Assembly (NCBI GenBank): GCA_041650255.1 | Contig: JBAZLL010000001.1 | Location: 118,464 to 182,463, forward strand | From: 1-14-0-10-45-29 sp041650255 | GTDB taxonomy: Archaea; Micrarchaeota; Micrarchaeia; Anstonellales; Anstonellaceae | Reading direction: 5' to 3' | DNA length: 64,000 nt | Shown: one piece after another, positions 51,349 to 61,012 of the stretch | How the letters are laid out: each line of letters opens with the position of its first letter | How positions within the stretch are numbered: the stretch's first letter is position 1 | Program-made: the position numbers and the translations under genes | Notes under the pieces: generated by a model | Told to the model about the DNA's origin: nothing | What the model saw: only the letters and a program-made list of their open reading frames with translations | The model's database searches: none

Positions 51349-54300
51349 CTAAACCATCTGCAATAATTTGGAGGCGTCCACTTCCTCTCCCATGAGCGCC
51401 GCCAAATCCCGTATGAAAACAATCACTATGAGCATTCCGACCGTTGGCAAAAGAACAATTCTGATGAAATTGTATGCCGTTATTTTGTAATACGCCGGCA
51501 AATCCAGCATTTTATCATTTCCCGGGCTTGAGAGCAGGGGCTTGGGCAGGCTGTCCTGTCCTCCCGAATATGTGTCCTTGCCATTTGTCGCAAGCGAGCT
51601 TTCCTGCGCTTCAATCGCAGAAATTCTTTCGGGAACATTCGAACCCCCAAATTTATCCGGCACAGTGTTCAGCACATAATGTGTTGAGCCGGATTGTTCC
51701 ACCATCAGCCCAATCATCGCAAAAACCAACGGGTAGAATATATATAAGCCGACAACAATCGCAATAAGTGTTGCCCCGACTCCGCGCATAAACGGCATGG
51801 AACGCAGGAAAAATCCAATCGGCAAAAACAATACAAATATTCCGCTCGCAGTCGCAAAAAAGAACAATGAGAAGAAATGAAATATTCCATTAAGCATAAA
51901 GCTCGAGTTCAGCCCAAGAAGCATTTGCGCCGTGCCCATCGTGGTCCAATCTCCCGAGTATGGGGAAATTGAGTAGCCGTTTCCGCCTATTCCCAAGTTC
52001 GCGCTTTCATAATTGTTGAATGTCGCGCGAATATTGAGAATGCCCATCTCATATCTAAGCGACACCACTGCCAAGTGCGCCTCTTCAACAATATTTTGTA
52101 TATAATTTTGCGAGTATTGCAATAAGCTCGCGCTCTGAACGCCCGCAAATCCAAACCATCCCGCAGGCTCCAATATGTTCATGTTGCATTCCACATTTAC
52201 AAGAAACAAAATCAGCGCGAAAATGGCTATTGACATAAGTACCTGCAATATTTCCATCTTCGCCCAATCAAGCATTTGCGGATGATGAATCGCATTTCCA
52301 ATCATATATACTATCACAACAAGGGCAAGTATCGCCGCAATTCCAATCGCCATATATTTCATGCTGTTTTCAATAACTCCCCGCTCGCTTCCGGCCGTGC
52401 ATATATCATCGGCGCCAATGGGCTGTTGAAGCGCGGATGGAACATAAAATTTCAAGGAGTATTCGTCGCTTTTCAACACACCTTTTATTCCCGTCACTTT
52501 CACAACAATTTTGTCGCCGTCCGCGCATTTCAAATCCACGCAACTGACAAGATGATTTCCATTCTTATCAGTCTTTGTCTCTTTGAAGACGCCATTCACA
52601 TATGTGTCAAATCTATATTCATCCGGTGCCTGCCATCCTGTTCCAGTCGTTTTCATCTTTACATCTATTCCCGCATCCTTCGCTATTTTTGCGGAATTTC
52701 CACTGCTCAAATAAAGCAAAATTTTTCCATCCGGGTCCGGGCTGGCGCTTTCAACCTGTAATTTCGCAAGCTTGTAATCAAGCTTTTGAGTTGCGGTCGC
52801 GTATTTTGTCGATTCATCCTGCCCTCTTGTTGAATAAACATTTATTGCGACCACTTGCCATCCGTCAAGCGGATTTATTGTTCTTGTGGCAGTCTGGGAT
52901 TTTCTATTATCTATAATTATTTTCTCCTCGTCCCATGTTTGAGTATCTCCGTTCTTGTCAACATAATACCAAACATATCTGTGTCCTGTCGCTTCATCGT
53001 CTGTTTGGGTTGCAGTCGCATATATTGTTGTTCCACTTAGTACAAGCTTTACATCGGATGGCGGGTTCAGCACTCCGGTTCCTATAATTATTACATACTG
53101 ATTTGAAACATCGGAAACTTCTTTCTCTTTTATCGCATAAGCGTACACAACAACTTTTTCCTTGCATTTATTCGCGGTGCATGTAAATTTGTAAGAAGAT
53201 TTTCCATCGGTTAGCGGCACTTCCTCAAGCGTTTGCATTCCACCGTCAAAATATATCTGATATCTGTGTGTTTGCACTCCATCTGCCTTGTCTTCTTGTT
53301 CTGCAAACACTTCTATCTCGTCATCATTTTTGACGACGTTTGGATAGTGCGACACTATTTTGGGGGGCTCCGGCTTTTGGGTTATTATTTTAATTTCGTA
53401 TGCAGGAGTCGAATCCGCAGATTTATCATTTCCTTTTTGCGCGTATGCCTGTACATATATTTCGCTTGTGCACTTGCTTTTTTCGCATGTGAATGAAAAA
53501 TCCGAACTGCCGTCGCTTTTTAGCAGGCGTTTGTCCGATTCATATATCAATTTATTGCCGTTGTCATACACTCTGTAAATATGCCAGTCCGCCCCCTTTA
53601 CTCCGTCTGGCTGGAGCGCGACAATTTTTATATTGTCCGTGTTTTTTGGATTGGTCGGGGCATGTCCTTGTATCTGCGGCGCTTTCAAAGCCGTCGTTGA
53701 AATAATTTTTTTATCCGCACCCCCAAAGAGCCCGCCCGGGTCTGTCACGGTTGCATGCACGAGTATATCCTTGCTAAATTTTTTCAAATCCAAAAGAAAG
53801 TTCAAATTCAAAATGTTTTGCGCAAACGATATTCCTACATTATTATCTACTATGTAATCTTTTCCAAACATAGTGGTGCAGGACTTTTCCTTCAGGCAGG
53901 AAATTTTGGCTTTGGGAGTTCCATTCTCCATAATATCCAAAACCACATCCAGCCTGCTTGCCATATCCTGCGAATCTCTGGCAATCGCATCAACTCTGAG
54001 TGTTTCATCCATCCCAGGTCTGTAAGTGTCTGGGGAGGTTATCTTGATATCCGGTGCCGTGTTCGGGTTTGCGCATTGCAATCCATTTATGGGCCAATCT
54101 GATTCTGTTTTTTCATTTGGGTCCAGTATGTTTGTTGAAACTACTCTCATACGCAAGTCGGACGGAAGCGCACATTCAACCGGATAAGAATTCATTGAAA
54201 AAAATAATTCCGATTCCGACTGTCCCGAATCGCTTACTTTAAATTCACGCTCAAGCACCAATTTGCTTTTGCAATAGAACTGATATTTTACATTAATTCC

Positions 54301-54528
54301 ATCTTTGCATGTGGGGTTGCACACCGCAACCGTATTCACATCCATCAGTGAAGTGGTGCAAATATTTACTGGCTTGTTAAAATCGTTATACTTGGCATAC
54401 CCAATCTGCGCGCTAACCAAATGCGTTATCGTTGCATTGCAAATATTTGCAAAAACAAGCAGAAGTAAAACTGAGAAAAGCAGGCGCGTTTTTGCCCAAT
54501 TTGCACGCAAAGAAATTTCTTTCCCCAT
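51349..54528 (-). CDS. Envelope-operon protein with N-terminal Ig-like repeats and C-terminal membrane core
   Basis: About 1,059 residues, member 2 of the family. A signal peptide (LLFSVLLLLVFANICNA) is followed by about 700 external residues with at least three Ig-like repeats marked by a C-x4-C pair (FTCEKSKCTSEIYVQAYA, FTCTANKCKEKVVVYAYA, LVSCVDLKCADGDKIVVKV). The membrane core comes last: VYMIGNAIHHPQMLDWAKME, FLPIGFFLRSMPFMRGVGA, IFYPLVFAM and a last helix with LAALMGEEVDASKLLQMV. The frame is open to 54657, but ATG 54528 removes a 127-nt overlap with the upstream gene and gives a proper signal peptide; it starts two nt before that gene ends. Confidence 0.83.
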   Translation of the reverse strand: MGKEISLRANWAKTRLLFSVLLLLVFANICNATITHLVSAQIGYAKYNDFNKPVNICTTSLMDVNTVAVCNPTCKDGINVKYQFYCKSKLVLEREFKVSDSGQSESELFFSMNSYPVECALPSDLRMRVVSTNILDPNEKTESDWPINGLQCANPNTAPDIKITSPDTYRPGMDETLRVDAIARDSQDMASRLDVVLDIMENGTPKAKISCLKEKSCTTMFGKDYIVDNNVGISFAQNILNLNFLLDLKKFSKDILVHATVTDPGGLFGGADKKIISTTALKAPQIQGHAPTNPKNTDNIKIVALQPDGVKGADWHIYRVYDNGNKLIYESDKRLLKSDGSSDFSFTCEKSKCTSEIYVQAYAQKGNDKSADSTPAYEIKIITQKPEPPKIVSHYPNVVKNDDEIEVFAEQEDKADGVQTHRYQIYFDGGMQTLEEVPLTDGKSSYKFTCTANKCKEKVVVYAYAIKEKEVSDVSNQYVIIIGTGVLNPPSDVKLVLSGTTIYATATQTDDEATGHRYVWYYVDKNGDTQTWDEEKIIIDNRKSQTATRTINPLDGWQVVAINVYSTRGQDESTKYATATQKLDYKLAKLQVESASPDPDGKILLYLSSGNSAKIAKDAGIDVKMKTTGTGWQAPDEYRFDTYVNGVFKETKTDKNGNHLVSCVDLKCADGDKIVVKVTGIKGVLKSDEYSLKFYVPSALQQPIGADDICTAGSERGVIENSMKYMAIGIAAILALVVIVYMIGNAIHHPQMLDWAKMEILQVLMSIAIFALILFLVNVECNMNILEPAGWFGFAGVQSASLLQYSQNYIQNIVEEAHLAVVSLRYEMGILNIRATFNNYESANLGIGGNGYSISPYSGDWTTMGTAQMLLGLNSSFMLNGIFHFFSLFFFATASGIFVLFLPIGFFLRSMPFMRGVGATLIAIVVGLYIFYPLVFAMIGLMVEQSGSTHYVLNTVPDKFGGSNVPERISAIEAQESSLATNGKDTYSGGQDSLPKPLLSSPGNDKMLDLPAYYKITAYNFIRIVLLPTVGMLIVIVFIRDLAALMGEEVDASKLLQMV

Positions 54529-54530
54529 TT

Positions 54531-55646
54531 TTAGCTCAGCCTCGCAATGGCAGATACGTCCAATTCCGTATTCATTATGTGCGCAAGCGCCGCCGCACCG
54601 CCCAATGTAACGCTTAGTGCAAACGCGGTAATTATCATCGTGCGAATGATTATCCAAAATATTATGTTGTCAACACTACCTGTGATTAGATTATTCATAA
54701 TGCCTACAAGCACATTTTCATCTGGGTCAAACGGGTCGCATTCCATATTGCTTGCCGGAATGCTTGGGTCCGCCGCGTAATACACATTGTTTGCCCCCCC
54801 GGGTCCGGGTGAGACATATCTGTCCACTATGGAATGCCCAAAAAGCAGTGATGCTGGAAATAAAATGTATAAACTGATTGAGAGTGCAATAATCGCGGAG
54901 CCTGCTTTTCTTGTGAAGTGCAATGCTCGCAATAAAATTCCCGCAGGCAAAAATAGCCCGAGCACCACGCTGACGCCCGCATTTGAGCCATTCAAATTCA
55001 GCAAAAACATTTCCGCATTCAAATCCATAAGTCCGAATCCCAACGCATTTAGAAGTTGCCCAAGCGGACCCCGTACGGCGCCATAAGCAGAGCATCCCGC
55101 AATTCCCATTCCCACTCCAAGCATGTTTGCAAAGCCCGATTTCGCGCTGACTTCGCCCACTTTATCCGAATAGCCTATCACTCCGTAAGTAAAATCCGTG
55201 AGAACTTTTGTCTGTTTTTCGTTTATGCTTTTTGCCCAATCATTCATTCCCATTCCAATAGTTGACGGGCAATTTCCGTTTGCTTTTTGCACCTGCTCGC
55301 ACATGAGCAAATCGCTTTTGCCTAAATCCACTCCGTTGCAAGTGCCAATGTCCATTGCCCCGCACAGGCTTTGTGCGAGCCATCCCTGCAAGAGCACAAT
55401 TCCCGAAAGCAAAACAGTTACCATTAATATTGCGGCAACCACCTGCGCGAGCTCATCGCGTAAAATCATCTTGAACTGCTCAAGATGAAGCACATGCACA
55501 ATGATGTAAACGATAAGCACTACAAAAATCGCAATCAGCATGGATGAAAAAACCGGCATTACCCACGCCGGATTTTCTGCCCACGCACAATTAGTGAGCC
55601 CAAGCGCCAAGAGGGTTGCCAGTTTTGCATTTTTTGTAATTTTCAT
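54531..55646 (-). CDS. Polytopic envelope-operon protein (core family member, 371 aa)
   Basis: Member 3. An N-terminal hydrophobic signal (LATLLALGLTNCAWA), a helix pair with IVYIIVHVLHLEQFKMILRD-type loop and Glu, a Cys-containing external loop (about 85-185), the central core LFLPAGILLRALHFTRKAG followed by a helix ending YILFPASLL, a second short external loop and a last helix near SVTLGGAAALAHIM. Overall 5-6 membrane helices. Its stop and the next start are two nt apart, and its ATG directly follows the stop of the upstream gene (taaatg). Confidence 0.82.
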   Translation of the reverse strand: MKITKNAKLATLLALGLTNCAWAENPAWVMPVFSSMLIAIFVVLIVYIIVHVLHLEQFKMILRDELAQVVAAILMVTVLLSGIVLLQGWLAQSLCGAMDIGTCNGVDLGKSDLLMCEQVQKANGNCPSTIGMGMNDWAKSINEKQTKVLTDFTYGVIGYSDKVGEVSAKSGFANMLGVGMGIAGCSAYGAVRGPLGQLLNALGFGLMDLNAEMFLLNLNGSNAGVSVVLGLFLPAGILLRALHFTRKAGSAIIALSISLYILFPASLLFGHSIVDRYVSPGPGGANNVYYAADPSIPASNMECDPFDPDENVLVGIMNNLITGSVDNIIFWIIIRTMIITAFALSVTLGGAAALAHIMNTELDVSAIARLS

Positions 55647-58600
55647 TTATATCAGCTTGAACAATCCCGGTATTTCAATATCTCCCCCAAGAAGCGGGGA
55701 CAAAATTCTGATAAACGCAATCGCCATAATGATTACAAATATCGGCAAAATAATTGCGGGAATCATGAGCGAGCCTATTGCCTGCCACCCAGTCTGACTC
55801 GCACTTGCACCTTTGTAAGACGAGGTCAAATCGGACATTGTCATGTCGCTTCTTCCGGATGTAAGGTCAAGCGGCTCGCACAATTCGGAGCAATCCTGCC
55901 TCACATAAGGAACCGAGCGGCAATCATCTTCGCACGATACGCATCCTGCGCACGGAGGCTGGCTCGGATCCGCTTTGCACGCATCGTACATATTTTCTGT
56001 CGCGCAAGCAGTCATTATCTCGCCGGAATCGCATCCTGCCGGGACGCTTCCGTCCGGCATTTTTATTCTGCATCTTGCAGGGCATCCGACTCCCGAGCCG
56101 GTGATGGGCATTGCGCAACTTCCCCCATCCTCAACCAACTTAAATTCGCTTTTTTTCACTCCGCAATATCCGGGCGGGGAGTTTGCCGGATTGTCCGCCT
56201 TAATAGTCGGGCTCTTTGCGCATTCGCTTTGCGTGCACGCGGGGGTAATCCCTCCGTAGAGCCACGGGTCCGGCGCATCTATCCCTTCAATTCGCAAAAA
56301 TGTCGGGCACTGTTGGCAGTTTTCATTTGCCGCAATGCTTTGTTTTGCGCCCGGCGTGCTCATATCCGAATCATAGCTTGCATAAGGCAGGCACTCAACC
56401 GCGCGCGCATTATAACTTGCCTTGCACGTGCTTTGCATTCCGGTAATTGTCTGCCCTCCCGGCAACACATTGCTCCCGCAGAAATTGTATTCGGGGTTGT
56501 TTGTTCCAACTCCGCCCGAGATTATTCCACATTCAATATATCCCTTTATGGTGTCGTCAACAAGGTCGTCCCATCCGATATATTTGTGCTGGCGGGCGCA
56601 GGAATAAACCTCAATATTTGTTATATTCTGATATACAACTCCGTCGCGTTTGCAAACATCGTCATATTTGTGGTCTACATTTCCATCCGCGCACGCGACA
56701 AGATTTTTAGTGCCGTCCTTATTCAGGCAGGGGCAATCATCTCTGAGATTAACATCCTTGTAAAATTTGACGGCTCTTGGCAGTGGGTTGGTGCTTGGTG
56801 TGATATTCACCCATCTTGTTATTGAGCGACCTTGTGTGCATTGCGCATTTGCATTCGTCGGCACCGCACACCAATCCCTGTTCGTGCTTGTATAAATTGT
56901 TCCATCGCATTTCGTATCACAATTTTTGGGTGCGACGCTAAATGTAAGCGAGTATGCGCACTTGTTCATCGCATCTGTTGATATTTTCTGATTCCCGCTC
57001 TTGTCAATAACATAATCGTATCTGCATTCTGCCGGGCAGGCGGCGCCGTTTTTCATGCTTCGGTTTCCATTCCCCGCATTTGCCGAATCATAATTTTGGC
57101 ATGTGGATGTCGTAGATGGTATCGCAAGTCTTGGGTAGCAGAATCCTGTGCATCCTACAGTTGCACTCGGATTGATGTTTGCATTCACCACATTTCTTGG
57201 GTTATTTGACGCCAGCATTCCCGCCGCGCATTTTGGATCGCATCCGGCAGGCATGTGAAGTGTTCCATCCGCTTCAATCAAATATACCTGACATTGCGGT
57301 CCCTGCGTGTATGCCGAGTTGATGGTATAGCAGTCTTTGCAATATCTGCTATTGTTCACAAGCACGGAATACTGGTCGTCAACAATTGCATTGCATACAT
57401 AGGGTCCCTTTTGCGACCTGTCCACTTTGCATTTGCTTGTGCAATACGGGTCCGCGCAGAATTTTTGCACCATCTCATCCGTGCACTCTGCCGATGCATC
57501 CTGATTCGGTCTTATAGTGATTGAATAATATGTACTGCCATCCGCGTTTGTTCCCTTCTGCTTTGAACTTGTGAAAATGTAATTATCATCGTCCGCTGCA
57601 TACGCGGGACAAAGCGGGCTGTTTGATTCGTATCCTTTGTACACTTTTTTGGACGGAGAGCATGTCGGCAATTTCGGTGTCAAATCATCTTTTGCTATCG
57701 TGCCGCTTACGCCCGGCTCGCTGTATAAGCAAACCGCGTTGTTTGCGTTGTATTTTACATATTCTATATTTACCCAAGATTTGCCCGAACCGCCCTGGCT
57801 GTCCGTATAATATTGACAATCAATCGGATATTGCACGCTTGATTTGAACGGATTGTATCCGCTTGTCTGGTCGTTTATTGAGCTTGGATTTGTGAATCTG
57901 CAAGAAAGCGGGCAACGCAGGCAGTCCCCTGTTCCATCCATTTTGCAATTTTCTGGCTTGGTAATTTGTGTGCATGCCCCTCCCGCGGATTTGTCGGTGA
58001 ATGATGGCGCCTGTGCGCATTTTATCGTTGTGCTTCCCATCACTTTATCGTATGAGCCGGATGCCCCGACACTGCTTGCATTCACCCTGCAAGAATTCGG
58101 GCATGTGGAGCAAGCATCTTTCATATCCTTATTGAGGCAAAGGTTTGCATAGAACGGGTCCTTGTATTTAGCATCTTTATCATCGTAAAATATTCTGCAC
58201 TCAAGCGGGCAAACTCCTGCCATTTTCATCTTTGTGACTTGTCCGGTCTGTGCATCAAATTCCGCAACCGATGACATTGGCAATGCCGGACCGCACACTC
58301 CGTCTCCATTGCATTCTTTGTACATCACAATCGGTACGCCCTGCAAACAGTCCGGTGCGCTGTCGGTTGAATCCACTTTGTCAAGGCAAGCCTTGCAATT
58401 ATCATTGTTGCAGTCATCTGCCTCATTGCTAATCAGCCGATAATTCGCGTTTTCTTTCAAGTCTGTGAAATATTGTCTGCAATGCGACGGGCACGCATCG
58501 CATTTATCCGGCTCGTTTGTTTTTTTGTCAACATTGCATTTGCCCGCGTTATCGCTTGGAACAACAGTGCCTGATGAATATTTTACTTCCTGCGTTTTGA

Positions 58601-60047
58601 GCTTGCAAAAAGAGGGGCAAGTGCTTTCTCCGCAATTGCCTCCGGATGCACTCAGGCAATATTCATCGTTTGCCTTGTATGTGTCCGTGTAATTTTTCGC
58701 CCCCATCGCGCGAATGAATTTGCACGCGTTTGGCACCATATCGCAAGCGGTTGTGTTGCATTGCAATGCCGCAGGTGTCGGGATATATCTGCAATCAATC
58801 GGGCAGTTTTCAAAAGCGGTTATTAACTTTGATTGTTCGGCGCTTAGCATATTCTTTTCCGCCGAGCTGTATTTTGGAAAACAGGTTTGTACTCCATATT
58901 CGTCTTTTAGGATTTTCTCGCTTCCAAGTGTAATTGAAGCCTTTGCATCCATCACTCTGTCATTATTGGTCTTATCAAGCCAAGTCTTGAAATTTGCATC
59001 CGAAATTTTGCTCGCAGGCGCATATTCTCCGTTTGCATTTGCCGCCGTGCAATATTTGTCTGCAAACGGTCCTTTCGCATTTTCATTAATGCAATAAGCA
59101 AGCGGGGGCAATACTTTGCATTCTGTCGGGCATGTGGGATTTGATTCTCCTGTGCCCGCAATCTGCGGTCCGAAAACCGCGACTTGCAGTGTCACCCATG
59201 CAAGCATATATGCCGCCGGAAATACAAGCATGAGCGCAAGACCAATCGCAATTAGCAATCCGCCGTATTTTCTTGTGAAGAAAAGGCTTCGCAAAATAAT
59301 TCCAAGCAAAAGCGCGGACGGTCCAAGCGCCGGAATTATCTGGTTCAAAAATTTAGCCTGCGCCGAAAGGCTTATCATTATGTTTGAGAGGAATTGAAAT
59401 TCAACTCCCTTTACTTCCATTATAATTCTCTTCCATGCCTGTGGTCTTACATTCATTCCCGAATATATGAGTTCCTGATTGTCCGATTGATATCCTATAT
59501 TTCTGTATGCCGCTTTTCCGGCGTCAATTGATTCGCGCAACGCCCCTTCTCCCTGCGCCCTTGCCATTCCAAAAAGATTGTCCGCATAACAGCCGGAATA
59601 AAGCAGTGCAAGCGATTGACCGCCCGCATTTTTTGTTCCGGGCGGGCAGGGGGACGAAAATCCGGACGAGCTTAATGTGCCCTCAAGCAAAGTGTCAAAA
59701 AACACGACTGAACCCACCACGATTATCACAATGAGCATGGTTGCAATCGCCTGCATCACTTCACTTCTTGCAAGCACTTTCAGCTCGTCGCTTTGCATCA
59801 TGCTTCCTGCCATATACACAAGCACGGTAATTACAATCGCAATCCCGCAAAGCAAAAGCGCGATTATTTTGTAATTCGTAAGCCAATTTTGTGCAAACTG
59901 CCCGATTTTTTCATCAACCTTGAGAGCTTTTCCCGGAGCAATCGGGGCGTCCTTGATTAATTTCTCATTATAAGTTTCATCTTGGGCATGGGCAACGCTC
60001 ATCATCATAAAAGCAAAAACTAATGCAATCGCAAATATTTTTTTCAT
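55647..60047 (-). CDS. Giant envelope-operon protein: membrane core with a Cys-rich repeat ectodomain
   Basis: A 1,466-residue protein, member 4. Signal peptide 1-22; helix pair at about 60-118 with VYMAGSMMQSDELKVLARSE; central core at 241-282 (LLLGIILRSLFFTRKYGG, then LVFPAAYML). Then about 1,120 external residues (300-1420) with roughly ten copies of a CPxxC[RK] motif, starting with CPTECK at 306-311 and including CPIDCR, CPSFCK, CPSHCR, CPLECR, CPNSCR, CPLSCR, CPAECR and CPARCR. A last helix (about 1427-1450) and SPLLGGDIEIPGLFKLI end the chain. The ectodomain is not recognised; disulfide-stabilised small modules are likely. Confidence 0.85.
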   Translation of the reverse strand: MKKIFAIALVFAFMMMSVAHAQDETYNEKLIKDAPIAPGKALKVDEKIGQFAQNWLTNYKIIALLLCGIAIVITVLVYMAGSMMQSDELKVLARSEVMQAIATMLIVIIVVGSVVFFDTLLEGTLSSSGFSSPCPPGTKNAGGQSLALLYSGCYADNLFGMARAQGEGALRESIDAGKAAYRNIGYQSDNQELIYSGMNVRPQAWKRIIMEVKGVEFQFLSNIMISLSAQAKFLNQIIPALGPSALLLGIILRSLFFTRKYGGLLIAIGLALMLVFPAAYMLAWVTLQVAVFGPQIAGTGESNPTCPTECKVLPPLAYCINENAKGPFADKYCTAANANGEYAPASKISDANFKTWLDKTNNDRVMDAKASITLGSEKILKDEYGVQTCFPKYSSAEKNMLSAEQSKLITAFENCPIDCRYIPTPAALQCNTTACDMVPNACKFIRAMGAKNYTDTYKANDEYCLSASGGNCGESTCPSFCKLKTQEVKYSSGTVVPSDNAGKCNVDKKTNEPDKCDACPSHCRQYFTDLKENANYRLISNEADDCNNDNCKACLDKVDSTDSAPDCLQGVPIVMYKECNGDGVCGPALPMSSVAEFDAQTGQVTKMKMAGVCPLECRIFYDDKDAKYKDPFYANLCLNKDMKDACSTCPNSCRVNASSVGASGSYDKVMGSTTIKCAQAPSFTDKSAGGACTQITKPENCKMDGTGDCLRCPLSCRFTNPSSINDQTSGYNPFKSSVQYPIDCQYYTDSQGGSGKSWVNIEYVKYNANNAVCLYSEPGVSGTIAKDDLTPKLPTCSPSKKVYKGYESNSPLCPAYAADDDNYIFTSSKQKGTNADGSTYYSITIRPNQDASAECTDEMVQKFCADPYCTSKCKVDRSQKGPYVCNAIVDDQYSVLVNNSRYCKDCYTINSAYTQGPQCQVYLIEADGTLHMPAGCDPKCAAGMLASNNPRNVVNANINPSATVGCTGFCYPRLAIPSTTSTCQNYDSANAGNGNRSMKNGAACPAECRYDYVIDKSGNQKISTDAMNKCAYSLTFSVAPKNCDTKCDGTIYTSTNRDWCAVPTNANAQCTQGRSITRWVNITPSTNPLPRAVKFYKDVNLRDDCPCLNKDGTKNLVACADGNVDHKYDDVCKRDGVVYQNITNIEVYSCARQHKYIGWDDLVDDTIKGYIECGIISGGVGTNNPEYNFCGSNVLPGGQTITGMQSTCKASYNARAVECLPYASYDSDMSTPGAKQSIAANENCQQCPTFLRIEGIDAPDPWLYGGITPACTQSECAKSPTIKADNPANSPPGYCGVKKSEFKLVEDGGSCAMPITGSGVGCPARCRIKMPDGSVPAGCDSGEIMTACATENMYDACKADPSQPPCAGCVSCEDDCRSVPYVRQDCSELCEPLDLTSGRSDMTMSDLTSSYKGASASQTGWQAIGSLMIPAIILPIFVIIMAIAFIRILSPLLGGDIEIPGLFKLI

Positions 60048-61012
60048 CCCACAAGCCCCTTCAATCCCTTATTTATCGCCATAGTGCTGGTGACTAAAAT
60101 TATTATCATCAAATTTGGAATCAGTATTGCCTGAGTTGTTAAAAACCCTATTTTCTGATAAGCGGTCCCGACAACTCCATCGTTCGCAAACTGCAAATTG
60201 GAAAACGCATTTGCCCCGGTTCCCGAAAATTTCTCAATCACTTCATCCGTTCCCTTTTGTGCAAGCACATAAGTTAGCGGAACAAAAAAGTAAATTGAAA
60301 ATGCAAGCGCGATGAGAAAATTTCCAGCGTCGCGGGTAATGAACATCATTCGCAAAAGCAATCCTGCGGGAAGAATCAATCCCACAACTCCGAGCAAAAG
60401 AACATTTAGCATCATTCTTTGCGCGTTAATGCTCATCATGAGCGGTATGTATGCGCTTGAGAGCACCTCTTTGTGTGCCGACCATGCGCGCTGATTTGCA
60501 ACGTATGCCACTCCGCCCCCTCCACCCCATGGGAATCCCCAATAGGCGTAGGGCATTGAGTTGAATTGGTCTTTTATCGAATCCTGCACGAGCGAGGTTG
60601 CAATCGTTACTCCGTACTGGTTCACCAGATTATCCAAATATGCGGTTGCCGCCTGTGTAGGTGTGGCGGTTGCCCCCGCCTTTTGCGGCATTATATTCAT
60701 GCTCAAATTGCATGAAAAGAAAAATGCCCCAAACACGCATATCACAAGCACAAGCGACCAGACAAATGTAATCATTTCATTTTTTGACCAAACAATAAGC
60801 TCGGGCTTTTGGTAAAATTCGCCAACCATATACGCAATTGCAAGCAGTGCACAAACCGCCAGCCCGACAAGCACGAGCGGATTGTCATAATTTGTAATCG
60901 GATTTATCGTTTCCCCAAAGCATATTCCGCTGTTTCCAAGAATGTCCGACTGCGCAAAAATCGCGGGCAGAGCAATTGCAAATGCCAAAAGAAAAATTAA
61001 TTTTTTGCCCAT
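60044..61012 (-). CDS. Polytopic envelope-operon protein (core family member, 322 aa)
   Basis: Member 5 and close to the minimal core. Signal peptide 1-20 (ending IFA-QS), helix pair at about 47-100 with YMVGEFYQKPELIVWSKNE at 61-79, an external loop with a Gly run (PWGGGGGVAY), central core LILPAGLLLRMMFITRDAG at 212-230 and the helix ending FVPLTYVLA, and a last helix before KGLKGLVG. Its last bases overlap the ATG of the 1,466-residue gene (atga), so translation is coupled. Confidence 0.84.
   Translation of the reverse strand: MGKKLIFLLAFAIALPAIFAQSDILGNSGICFGETINPITNYDNPLVLVGLAVCALLAIAYMVGEFYQKPELIVWSKNEMITFVWSLVLVICVFGAFFFSCNLSMNIMPQKAGATATPTQAATAYLDNLVNQYGVTIATSLVQDSIKDQFNSMPYAYWGFPWGGGGGVAYVANQRAWSAHKEVLSSAYIPLMMSINAQRMMLNVLLLGVVGLILPAGLLLRMMFITRDAGNFLIALAFSIYFFVPLTYVLAQKGTDEVIEKFSGTGANAFSNLQFANDGVVGTAYQKIGFLTTQAILIPNLMIIILVTSTMAINKGLKGLVG

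Noticed and set aside
54528..54657. N-terminal extension of the 1,059-residue protein
   Set aside because: It would overlap the upstream gene by 127 nt, has a Cys/His-rich sequence unlike a signal peptide, and ATG 54528 yields a proper one.
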